This document shows positions 16,281-23,553 of a stretch of DNA of 38,917 nt, one piece after another (the first letter of the stretch is position 1; the number at the start of each line of letters is the position of its first letter). The DNA is from Pelagibacterales bacterium SAG-MED32 (GTDB lineage: Bacteria > Pseudomonadota > Alphaproteobacteria > Pelagibacterales > AG-422-B15), in the NCBI GenBank assembly GCA_014653725.1, contig JACWEC010000007.1, positions 1 through 38,917 on the forward strand, read 5' to 3'. The notes under the pieces were generated by a model, which saw nothing but the letters and a program-made list of their open reading frames with translations, was not told the DNA's origin and made no database searches. The translations under genes and the position numbers were made by a program.

Positions 16281-16697
16281 TTAAAGTTGCTGATCAAATG
16301 TTGATGGCTTCCAGTCTTTGGGAGCAAGTTCTAGATCTTCAAATTGGAAAGCAGGTGCTACTGTGCAACCAATTAAGCTATATGAACCAGTAGACTTCAA
16401 GGCAAACCAAGTACCTTTTTCAACAGTATACATAAAATTATTGTTGGACCCAATTTCATCAATCTGAAATTCTACTCCATCTTTTGAGGTGTATACGTTA
16501 AGAGGACTACCAGAGTAAAAGTGTAACGTTTCCGTTTTGGTTATTCTGTGCCAATGAGAGTTTTCATGTTCTTCTAATAAAAAATATATATGCGTGACAT
16601 CGTCATTTCTAAAAATCTCGACATAATGTCCACCCTCAGGATGAGGTTCCATTTTATGCCCTTCAATTAAACTCTTAATAAGATCTTTATCACTCAT
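16281..16697 (-). CDS. Cupin-fold protein, DUF985 family
   Basis: A ~138-residue single-domain cupin. Family blocks are the N-terminal LIEGHKMEPHPEGGHY, YFLLEEHENSHWHRI, ETLHFYSGSPL and GCTVAPAFQFEDLEL near the end. DUF985 (cupin_5) proteins are related to sugar-binding or epimerase-like cupins; no biochemical role is firmly established. The His residues of the HWHRI block could bind a metal. I start at ATG 16697 rather than at a TTG three codons upstream, because the ATG is adjacent and the family begins there. It lies 29 bp downstream of a small membrane protein gene on the same strand. Confidence 0.88.
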   Translation of the reverse strand: MSDKDLIKSLIEGHKMEPHPEGGHYVEIFRNDDVTHIYFLLEEHENSHWHRITKTETLHFYSGSPLNVYTSKDGVEFQIDEIGSNNNFMYTVEKGTWFALKSTGSYSLIGCTVAPAFQFEDLELAPKDWKPSTFDQQL

Positions 16698-16726
16698 GAT
16701 GAGCAAGCTTACACAAGAGATATAAT

Positions 16727-17005
16727 TTATCCAACTATCTTTTCGGCACTTATCTCAAACATTTTTTCACATTCTCCAAGACCGAAAACATTGGTATCAG
16801 TGCATTCATACCGAATGGTTTTGGCCTCAACATTAAGGGAGAAAAACATGAGTCCAATCAGACCAGAGGCTATAACAAAGCTCGATAAAAGTTTGGGTGT
16901 TCTAGAAAGTTTTGGCTTTGTTTTTGAAGGATTAATCACCAAGGTCGAGTCCGCTAGATAGGATTTTCGACTTATGTACTGTGGTTTAAAATTAGACTTC
17001 GTCAT
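16727..17005 (-). CDS. Small single-pass membrane or secreted protein, unknown
   Basis: A 92-residue protein that I do not recognise. Residues 1-38 are polar and basic, 40-60 form one hydrophobic helix (LLSSFVIASGLIGLMFFSL) ending in NVEAK, and the final ~30 residues are outside the membrane with two Cys (YECTD and GECEKM), which could pair in the periplasm. VEA-K resembles a signal-peptidase site, so the tail may be released as a tiny periplasmic peptide; otherwise the protein stays as a type II anchor. It sits 82 bp downstream of acs and 29 bp upstream of the cupin gene on the same strand. It could be an annotation-prone short ORF, but its clear topology favours a real gene. Confidence 0.55.
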   Translation of the reverse strand: MTKSNFKPQYISRKSYLADSTLVINPSKTKPKLSRTPKLLSSFVIASGLIGLMFFSLNVEAKTIRYECTDTNVFGLGECEKMFEISAEKIVG

Positions 17006-17087
17006 GTTGAGTCAAAGAATGACTCAAAATCAAGTCTGAAGTTGGTTAAAAATATGTTTAAAAAAAGATTTAATGAATTTAGTTAAA

Positions 17088-19028
17088 TTACTTGTTCATT
17101 CGATTGTCGATTAAATCATCGACTACTGCTGGTTCGGCTAAAGTAGATGTATCGCCAAGATTGCTATATTCATTTTCAGCAATCTTTCTTAAAATTCTTC
17201 GCATGATTTTACCAGAACGAGTTTTTGGAAGACCGGGCGCCCATTGAATAAGATCGGGTGATGCAATGGGTCCGATTTCTTTTCGAACCCAAGCAACCAA
17301 CTCTTTATATAATTCATCAGATGTTTCCTCACCCGCGTTTAAGGTTACGTAAGCGTAAATTCCCTGACCTTTAATGTCGTGAGGATAACCAACAACAGCG
17401 GCTTCACTGACTTTTGGATGTGCAACCAATGCAGATTCAACCTCGGCTGTTCCCATGCGGTGACCAGATACATTGATCACATCATCAACACGTCCGGTGA
17501 TCCAATAGTAACCATCTTTATCACGTTTGCACCCATCACCTGTGAAATATTTTCCATCAAATTGAGAGAAATAAGTTTCAATAAATCTTTTGTGATCGCC
17601 GTATACGGTTCGCATTTGTCCTGGCCAAGAATCTGCAAGACACAATGATCCTTCACAAGCGCCTTCTAATATATTTCCTTCAGCATCCATGATCTCTGGC
17701 TGGATACCAAAGAAAGGTTTTGTTGCCGAGCCTGGTTTTTGAGCAATAGCGCCAGGAAGAGGTGAAATTAAGATGCCCCCAGTTTCTGTTTGCCACCACG
17801 TATCGACAATAGGGCATTTTTTTTCACCAACGACATTATAATACCACATCCAGGCTTCCGGATTGATAGGCTCACCCACAGTGCCGAGCAATTTTAGAGA
17901 AGACCGACTTGTTTTTGTTACCGGCCCTTCACCTTCACGCATGAGTGCGCGAATAGCTGTTGGCGCTGTGTAGAAAATATTTACTTTATGTTTATCAACC
18001 ACTTCCCAGAAGCGAGATGCACTTGGATAATTAGGCACCCCCTCAAACATCACGGTAACTGCACCGTTTGCAAGCGGTCCATACACAATGTAACTGTGTC
18101 CTGTGACCCAACCAACATCAGCTGTGCACCAATAAACATCACCTGGTTTATAATCAAATACATATTGATGTGTCATGGACGCATACACCATGTAACCACC
18201 AGTAGTATGCATTACTCCTTTTGGTTTTCCTGTGGAGCCCGATGTGTAAAGAATAAATAATGGATCCTCTGCACTCATTTCTTCTGGTGGGCAGTCATCT
18301 GATGCGTCGTTTAATAGTTCATGATACCAAACATCACGGTCATCATGCCAGTCGATTGTACCACCTGTTCGCTTGACAACAATACAATGTCTCACACCGC
18401 CTGAGATGTTGATGGCATCGTCTGTATTCTTTTTTAATGGAATTGGTTTGCCGCCTCTTAATCCTTCATCAGCTGTTATCACAATATCTGATTTACAATC
18501 ACTGATGCGTCCTGCAAGTGAGTCAGGAGAAAACCCTCCAAAGACAACTGAATGAATAGCGCCAATGCGTGTGCAGGCAAGCATCGCGTAGGCTGCTTCA
18601 GGAATCATTGGCATATAGATGGTTACGCGATCGCCTTTTTTTACCCCAAGGGATTTCATGCCATTCGATAATTTTGAAACTTCTTTATGAAGCTCATTAT
18701 AAGTAATGTGTTTTGAATCTTTTGGATCATCGCCTTCCCAAATGATGGCTGTCTGATCTCCTTTATCTTTTAAATGTCGATCGATGCAATTGGCTGACGC
18801 ATTAAGTGCACCATCCTCGTACCATTTGATTGAAAAATTATCTTTATTAAATGAAACATCTTTCACTTTTGTATACGGCTTCATCCATTCTATGCGTTTG
18901 CCGTGCTCGTTCCAAAAATCTTCATTGTTGTTGAATGACGTTTCATACCACTCATTATATTTATCTTGATTAATCTGTGCGTTGGCAGACCAATCGGCAC
19001 TGACGTCAAATTTTTCATTATCGCTCAT
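17088..19028 (-). CDS. acs: Acetyl-CoA synthetase
   Basis: A 646-residue cytoplasmic enzyme that converts acetate, ATP and CoA into acetyl-CoA via acetyl-AMP. The ATP loop is [12 protein letters not shown] (about 261-272). Other core motifs are the [11 protein letters not shown] region, YFTGDG, the hinge block and [14 protein letters not shown]. The catalytic and acetylation-regulated lysine is K607 in [11 protein letters not shown], matching K609 of the Salmonella enzyme. The length is that of genuine Acs, not of longer propionyl or shorter medium-chain ligases. It lies at the end of a minus-strand run tsaD-gpsA-EVE-acs with very short gaps (12 bp after the EVE gene), so it is likely co-transcribed. 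It allows use of free acetate, common in marine bacteria. Confidence 0.97.
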   Translation of the reverse strand: MSDNEKFDVSADWSANAQINQDKYNEWYETSFNNNEDFWNEHGKRIEWMKPYTKVKDVSFNKDNFSIKWYEDGALNASANCIDRHLKDKGDQTAIIWEGDDPKDSKHITYNELHKEVSKLSNGMKSLGVKKGDRVTIYMPMIPEAAYAMLACTRIGAIHSVVFGGFSPDSLAGRISDCKSDIVITADEGLRGGKPIPLKKNTDDAINISGGVRHCIVVKRTGGTIDWHDDRDVWYHELLNDASDDCPPEEMSAEDPLFILYTSGSTGKPKGVMHTTGGYMVYASMTHQYVFDYKPGDVYWCTADVGWVTGHSYIVYGPLANGAVTVMFEGVPNYPSASRFWEVVDKHKVNIFYTAPTAIRALMREGEGPVTKTSRSSLKLLGTVGEPINPEAWMWYYNVVGEKKCPIVDTWWQTETGGILISPLPGAIAQKPGSATKPFFGIQPEIMDAEGNILEGACEGSLCLADSWPGQMRTVYGDHKRFIETYFSQFDGKYFTGDGCKRDKDGYYWITGRVDDVINVSGHRMGTAEVESALVAHPKVSEAAVVGYPHDIKGQGIYAYVTLNAGEETSDELYKELVAWVRKEIGPIASPDLIQWAPGLPKTRSGKIMRRILRKIAENEYSNLGDTSTLAEPAVVDDLIDNRMNK

Positions 19029-19040
19029 AGACCAAATATC

Positions 19041-19457
19041 TTATTTGATACCACCTAGATTGCAAATAATAGTCCAGGACTTCTTATCGATGGGCATTAC
19101 GGATAATCGCGATTGTTTGACTAATGCGAGATGATTAAGTCTTTTGTCATCTTTAACTTGAGTGAGATTTACTCTTTTTTTCAGCGGTTTCACCGCGCTT
19201 ACACTCACCATGCCAAAACGCTTAGACTTATCGGTTGGATCAGGGTGATATTCTCTAACAACTTTGACAATGCCCACAACATCACGTTCTTTTACTGAAT
19301 GATAAAAAAAACAAAGGTCACCTTTTTTCATTTTTTTCATGTTGTTGGATGCTTGATAATTTCTTACACCATCCCAACCTTCACCTTTGGCACCAGCTTT
19401 GACTTGCTGTTCCCAGGACCATGTTTCAGGCTCAGATTTCATTAACCAATATTGCAT
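19041..19457 (-). CDS. EVE-domain protein (PUA-like, modified-base binding fold)
   Basis: A 138-residue protein that is one EVE domain: YWLMKSEPETWSWEQ at the N-terminus, GWDGVRNYQASNNM, GDLCFFYHS and a C-terminal LSVMPI segment. EVE domains have a PUA-like fold with an aromatic pocket and are thought to bind modified bases in RNA or DNA. In alphaproteobacteria this single-domain form typically sits beside gpsA and tsaD, as here (1 bp after gpsA), the latter being a tRNA t6A-modification gene. A role connected with modified RNA is plausible but inferred. There is no sign of restriction genes in the vicinity, so a defence role seems unlikely for this copy. Confidence 0.92.
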   Translation of the reverse strand: MQYWLMKSEPETWSWEQQVKAGAKGEGWDGVRNYQASNNMKKMKKGDLCFFYHSVKERDVVGIVKVVREYHPDPTDKSKRFGMVSVSAVKPLKKRVNLTQVKDDKRLNHLALVKQSRLSVMPIDKKSWTIICNLGGIK

Positions 19458-19458
19458 T

Positions 19459-20457
19459 TTATTCCTTCGTTATGGGTCTATTTAAAAGTTCTTGAATGGC
19501 AAGATCAATATTTTTTTTTCTGTATAGGACTCTATACACAGCCTCATTAATCGGTAAATTTAATTTTTCTTTATCTGCAAGTTTCTTTAATGCTCGAACA
19601 GTAAACGCACCTTCCGCAATTGAAAATTTTTTTTGAATAATTTCATTTAATGTTTTTCCTTTTGCTAAATCAATTCCAAGAGAAAAGTTTCTGGATTCTT
19701 TAGAAGAACATGTAAGAAATAAATCACCCATACCCGAAAGACCGGCAAGTGTACTTTTTTTTGCATTCATTGATTTTGCAACAGTTATTATTTCAGCGAA
19801 GCTTCTTGAAATGATTGAGGCGACTGCATTCTCACCGTATTTTTTTCCAACGACAATACCACTCGCTATGGCATATATATTTTTTAGCGCGCCTGCAATT
19901 TGTGATCCAATAATATCATTGGATAAATAAGGTCTCAGTGTTGGTGACTTAATAAGGGTTGCAATTTTTTTTGATACTTCTTCGTGCTTGGATGCAACAG
20001 TAGTTGCAGCGGGTAATCCCTTTGCAATTTCTGATGCAAAGTTCGGTCCTGAGATGATTGCAATTTTATTTTTTGGAAATATCGAAGATACAATTTGGCT
20101 TGGCAATTTCAAGCTGTTCATTTCAAGTCCTTTTGAACAAGAAACAAAAATTGTTTTTTCGTCTAAAGAATTTTTTAATTTATTCAGAACACTAGAGAGA
20201 TATTGAACAGGAATCACTAAAAATAATATCTCGCATTCAGAAACATTATTGATTTCTGTCGTACAATTTATTTTTTTGCTTAATTTAATTTTTGGAAGAA
20301 ATCTCTTATTTTCTCTATGCTTTTCAATGTTATCACAGACACTTTTTTCTTTGGCCCAGAGACTTACATTTTGTTTTTGCGCCAATATATTGGCAAGCGC
20401 TGTACCCCAGGCACCAGCTCCAATGACTCCAATATTAAACTCTTTTTTATTCGCCAA
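19459..20457 (-). CDS. gpsA: NAD(P)H-dependent glycerol-3-phosphate dehydrogenase
   Basis: A 332-residue cytoplasmic enzyme that reduces dihydroxyacetone phosphate to sn-glycerol 3-phosphate, the backbone for phospholipids. The Rossmann motif GVIGAGAWGTALA is near residue 10. The catalytic Lys lies in ALKNIYAIASGI, and AGLSGMGDLFLTCSS is typical of GpsA. Length is normal. The start is TTG, which places the first residues just before the Rossmann strand; the gene overlaps the end of tsaD by 11 bp, pointing to translational coupling. The tsaD-gpsA-EVE order is a conserved alphaproteobacterial arrangement. Confidence 0.96.
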   Translation of the reverse strand: MANKKEFNIGVIGAGAWGTALANILAQKQNVSLWAKEKSVCDNIEKHRENKRFLPKIKLSKKINCTTEINNVSECEILFLVIPVQYLSSVLNKLKNSLDEKTIFVSCSKGLEMNSLKLPSQIVSSIFPKNKIAIISGPNFASEIAKGLPAATTVASKHEEVSKKIATLIKSPTLRPYLSNDIIGSQIAGALKNIYAIASGIVVGKKYGENAVASIISRSFAEIITVAKSMNAKKSTLAGLSGMGDLFLTCSSKESRNFSLGIDLAKGKTLNEIIQKKFSIAEGAFTVRALKKLADKEKLNLPINEAVYRVLYRKKNIDLAIQELLNRPITKE

Positions 20458-21529
20458 CGATTCTTTTTCCTTTCATGAATAAAGCATCTTTATCAAGTGG
20501 CCATCTTGGTTTTGGTTTGAAATCTAGTTTGTTAAACATGTTCCGCTCAAATCTTTCTATTCCTGCCAGCGCAATCATTGCCCCATTATCAGTACAATAC
20601 TTTATAGACGGAAACAGAAATTCACATTGATGAGTTGACTCTAATTTTGTAAGCGCGCCGCGAAGACTTTTATTGGCTGCTACACCTCCAGCAACAACAA
20701 TTCTTATCCTTCGCTTAGTCTTGCTTATGCTTTTGAAATGTTCAATTGCATTTTGAGCTTTGGTGAACAAAATTTGGTTTATAGTTTTTTGAAAAGAGGC
20801 TGACATATCTTTTTTAAATTTTTCAGTGCATTTATTTTCTGCAACCACATTAGCAACTGCTGATTTCAGACCAGCAAAAGAGAAGTGACAATTCTTTTCG
20901 TTGATGAGAGGTAAGGGTAACTTGTATTTATTTTCATCTCCTTCTTTCGCGTATTTTTCGATCTCAGGACCTCCTGGATATTCCATCTTTAAAAGACGCG
21001 CGGTTTTATCAAATGCTTCACCTAATGCATCGTCAATTGTTGTACCAATGCGTTTATAGCTATTAAATTTTTTGATTACTGTAAATTCAGTGTGTCCACC
21101 AGACACCAAAAGCAAAAGATATGGAAACTCAATTTTTTGTTCCAGTTTAATGGATAATGCGTGGCCTTCTAAATGGTTAATGGCGATGAAGGGTTTCTTG
21201 AGTGATGAAGCTAGTGTCTTTCCAGCGACAACGCCTACTAATAGCCCGCCGAGTAAACCAGGTCCTGCTGTTGAGGCGATGGCATGAATGCTCCGGAATG
21301 TAATCTTGGCCTTATCCAGAGCCATTTGAATTAATTTATGAATGACGTCTGAATGAGCTCGTGCAGCAAGCTCTGGGACAACTCCTCCGTAATCTTTATG
21401 AACATCGAGTTGAGATTTAACAATATTTGAGAGAACTTTTATCTTCTCTCCAGTCTTCTCAACTATTGAAACAGACGTTTCATCACAGCTGGATTCAATG
21501 CCTAATACTCTGATTTTTTTCATACTCAT
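20447..21529 (-). CDS. tsaD: tRNA threonylcarbamoyladenosine transferase TsaD
   Basis: A 360-residue ASKHA-fold protein that, with TsaB/TsaE, transfers threonylcarbamoyl onto A37 of ANN-decoding tRNAs (t6A). Motifs are LGIESSCDETSVS at the N-terminus, the metal site HLEGH (H119, H123), LLVSGGHTEF, and CTDNGAMIALAG near residue 320. The length is full. ATG at 21529 is used; a second ATG two codons later would also fit. It heads the minus-strand unit tsaD-gpsA-EVE-acs and is divergent from hemC, 90 bp away, so both promoters lie in 21530-21619. Confidence 0.96.
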   Translation of the reverse strand: MSMKKIRVLGIESSCDETSVSIVEKTGEKIKVLSNIVKSQLDVHKDYGGVVPELAARAHSDVIHKLIQMALDKAKITFRSIHAIASTAGPGLLGGLLVGVVAGKTLASSLKKPFIAINHLEGHALSIKLEQKIEFPYLLLLVSGGHTEFTVIKKFNSYKRIGTTIDDALGEAFDKTARLLKMEYPGGPEIEKYAKEGDENKYKLPLPLINEKNCHFSFAGLKSAVANVVAENKCTEKFKKDMSASFQKTINQILFTKAQNAIEHFKSISKTKRRIRIVVAGGVAANKSLRGALTKLESTHQCEFLFPSIKYCTDNGAMIALAGIERFERNMFNKLDFKPKPRWPLDKDALFMKGKRIVGE

Positions 21530-21619
21530 TTTTTGTAAAAATCCACTTAAATTAAGTATACTTTAACTGTTATTTCTTTAATTATAAACCTACCGTTAAA
21601 ATGTTCGATATTATAATGT

Positions 21620-22588
21620 ATGTCTGAATTGCAAAAAATTGTAGTAGGAATTCGCAGTAGCAACTTATCTCAATCTCAGACTAATCTCTTGATACAAGAG
21701 GTTCTTAGTTCAGATCCAAACCTAAAAAAAGATTTATTTGATATAAAAACAATCAAAACCACAGGCGATGTACATACTACTCACCGCTTAGACCGTATTG
21801 GAGGGAAAGGTTTGTTTATCAAAGAGATAGAAGAGCAAATTATGCAAGGTAAAATTGATATTGGGGTGCATTCGATGAAAGATGTGCCTGCTCAGGAAGC
21901 TTTTTCAGATCTCGACATTATTTGTTGGATGAAAAGACACGTTGCAAACGATGCACTCCTGAGCAATTCAGGAAAAAGTTTCATGGATTTGCCTCCAGGA
22001 AGCGTTATTGGAACAAGTTCAATACGGCGACGCTCTCAAATTTTAAGTTTAAGAAAAGATATTTCCATTAAACTATTGAGAGGTAATGTCGACACACGTA
22101 TTCAGAAGTTAAAGAATCAAGAATACGATGCTATCATTTTAAGTCTTGCAGGGTTAGCTCGTTTAAATTTAAAACATTTGGTTACTGAAGTTTTAGATCT
22201 TAATTTATTCTTACCTGCCGCATGTCAGGGCACGGTTGGAGTACAAGCTTTAAAATCAAGTAAAATAAAAGAGCTTTTACTTCCTATAAATGATAGTCAG
22301 ACCCAGATTGAATGTTTAACAGAACGAAGAGTTCTGAGAAATATCAATGCCAACTGTAACAGTCCAGTATCTGTTTATGCAGAAATTATCCATGACAAAA
22401 TACAAATTATGTTTGAACTCTACGACCATGATGGCAAAAAAATATTTAAAAAGAAAGTTTCTGCAGAGAAAAATAATTTTTATGAATTAAGTGATAATCT
22501 TAGCAACGAAGTTATTAGAGTTGTAGGGCAAAAAAAGATAAATGAATTAGATGAGTTGAAATATGATTTTGATTACTCGCCCACTTAA
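21620..22588 (+). CDS. hemC: Hydroxymethylbilane synthase (porphobilinogen deaminase)
   Basis: A 322-residue cytoplasmic enzyme that joins four porphobilinogen units into hydroxymethylbilane in haem synthesis. Visible are VGIRSSNLSQSQ, KGLFIKEIEE, the catalytic Asp88 in HSMKDVP, GTSSIRRRSQ, LRGNVDTR and AACQGTVGVQA. The dipyrromethane cofactor attaches to C246 in NANCNSP. Length is normal. hemD starts 26 bp before its stop, so the two are one operon. A TATAAT sequence lies 2 bases before the ATG, too close to serve as the -10 of this start. Confidence 0.96.
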   Translation: MSELQKIVVGIRSSNLSQSQTNLLIQEVLSSDPNLKKDLFDIKTIKTTGDVHTTHRLDRIGGKGLFIKEIEEQIMQGKIDIGVHSMKDVPAQEAFSDLDIICWMKRHVANDALLSNSGKSFMDLPPGSVIGTSSIRRRSQILSLRKDISIKLLRGNVDTRIQKLKNQEYDAIILSLAGLARLNLKHLVTEVLDLNLFLPAACQGTVGVQALKSSKIKELLLPINDSQTQIECLTERRVLRNINANCNSPVSVYAEIIHDKIQIMFELYDHDGKKIFKKKVSAEKNNFYELSDNLSNEVIRVVGQKKINELDELKYDFDYSPT

Positions 22589-23294
22589 AGAAGCAAAAAA
22601 ATTAAAAACGTTACTCAGCACATACGGGTACGAGTCGCACATCAATGCTTTGACTAAAATTACAAAAAAAAATTCGAAGATAATTTTTACAAAGGGAAAT
22701 GTTGTCCTTTTAACGAGTTCACGTGCAACAAAAATTATTACTGATGATAAATCTCTAAATAAACAAACACCTTTTATTGTCGTGGGATCAACCTCTCGAG
22801 ATAAACTAAAAGAATTTGGATTTAACAATATTTTATATTGTGCACAATCGGTTCAAAAACTATTAAAATATTTAAAACCCCAATTAAAAAAAATTTTTAA
22901 AGAGAGAAAAGTTAAAGGGTTAGACCATTACACTGGTTCAGTAAATAGTCAGACATTTATAAAAAAAGTGAAAAAAGAAATTGATATACCAGTAAGCCAA
23001 AAGATTATCTATCAAACAAAATTTATCAAATCTTTTAGTCCGAAAACATTAAGACTAATTGCGAGTAATAAAATAAAAGTTTGTTTACTTTTTTCTCAGC
23101 AGAATGCGCAGCACTTTGTTAATTTAATAAAAAAAGCAAATCTAAAAGAACAAGGCAAAAATATTAAGTATCTCACTCTCAGCTCAAACATCACAAAAAT
23201 TTTAAAGAAAAATGGATATACCAGAGTTTCATCTTCGAATTTTCCAACTCTTGCTAGCATGTTAGATAAGCTCTTAAAGATGCGAATGTTGTGA
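22563..23294 (+). CDS. hemD: Uroporphyrinogen-III synthase
   Basis: A 243-residue protein that begins MILITRPLKEAKKL, the usual HemD opening, and has the two-domain alternation of the family, including LLTSSRATK in the first half and CLLFSQQNAQHFV in the second. It inverts ring D and cyclises hydroxymethylbilane to uroporphyrinogen III. HemD is among the least conserved haem enzymes, so assignment leans on the N-terminus and on its position directly after hemC (26-bp overlap). It is very Lys-rich, in keeping with the AT-rich genome. No inner-membrane HemX/mitofilin-like gene follows, which is common in other alphaproteobacteria. Confidence 0.85.
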   Translation: MILITRPLKEAKKLKTLLSTYGYESHINALTKITKKNSKIIFTKGNVVLLTSSRATKIITDDKSLNKQTPFIVVGSTSRDKLKEFGFNNILYCAQSVQKLLKYLKPQLKKIFKERKVKGLDHYTGSVNSQTFIKKVKKEIDIPVSQKIIYQTKFIKSFSPKTLRLIASNKIKVCLLFSQQNAQHFVNLIKKANLKEQGKNIKYLTLSSNITKILKKNGYTRVSSSNFPTLASMLDKLLKMRML

Positions 23295-23472
23295 ATATGC
23301 AACACATATCTTCAAAATATGATGATAGAAAATGCTGATAACAAAAACATATTATTATAGGTAATATTTATAATTATTAAAAATATTGAAATTTGGCAGT
23401 TTTTTTGAATTATTTTTCGTTACTTTAAAATAATATTCTTCTAAATTAGCTCTATAAAAGCTATTAAATTCC

Positions 23473-23504
23473 TTGACTAAAAGCTCATAATTAAGTCAAA
23501 TGAC
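23473..23504 (+). promoter_or_regulatory. Candidate promoter/operator dyad upstream of the DUF1302 operon
   Basis: TTGACT (23473-23478) and AGTCAA (23494-23499) form an inverted repeat; the second arm continues into GTCA-AA-TGAC (23495-23504), a small dyad. TTGACT also resembles a -35 box, with TCAAAT about 17 bases downstream as a poor -10. The element lies ~50-80 bp before the DUF1302 start in an otherwise featureless AT-rich gap (23295-23553). It could be a promoter, an operator, or chance. Confidence 0.3.
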
Positions 23505-23542
23505 CAAATCTTTTAAATAAGAAGAAGAAAACTATTTTTTTC

Positions 23543-23548
23543 AGGGGG
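23543..23548 (+). promoter_or_regulatory. Strong ribosome binding site of the DUF1302 gene
   Basis: AGGGGG lies 5 bases before the ATG at 23554, in a region where most genes have no visible Shine-Dalgarno. It fixes the start and suggests high expression. Confidence 0.6.
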
Positions 23549-23553
23549 AAAAA

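Noticed and set aside
17988-18260. Antisense open frames within acs
   Set aside because: They lie entirely inside a highly conserved gene and show no start signal or family motif.
19041-19457. EVE protein as part of a defence system
   Set aside because: It sits in its usual housekeeping position next to gpsA and tsaD with no restriction or nuclease genes.
21612-21617. TATAAT as a hemC promoter -10 box
   Set aside because: Transcription from it would start inside the coding region, after the hemC ATG.
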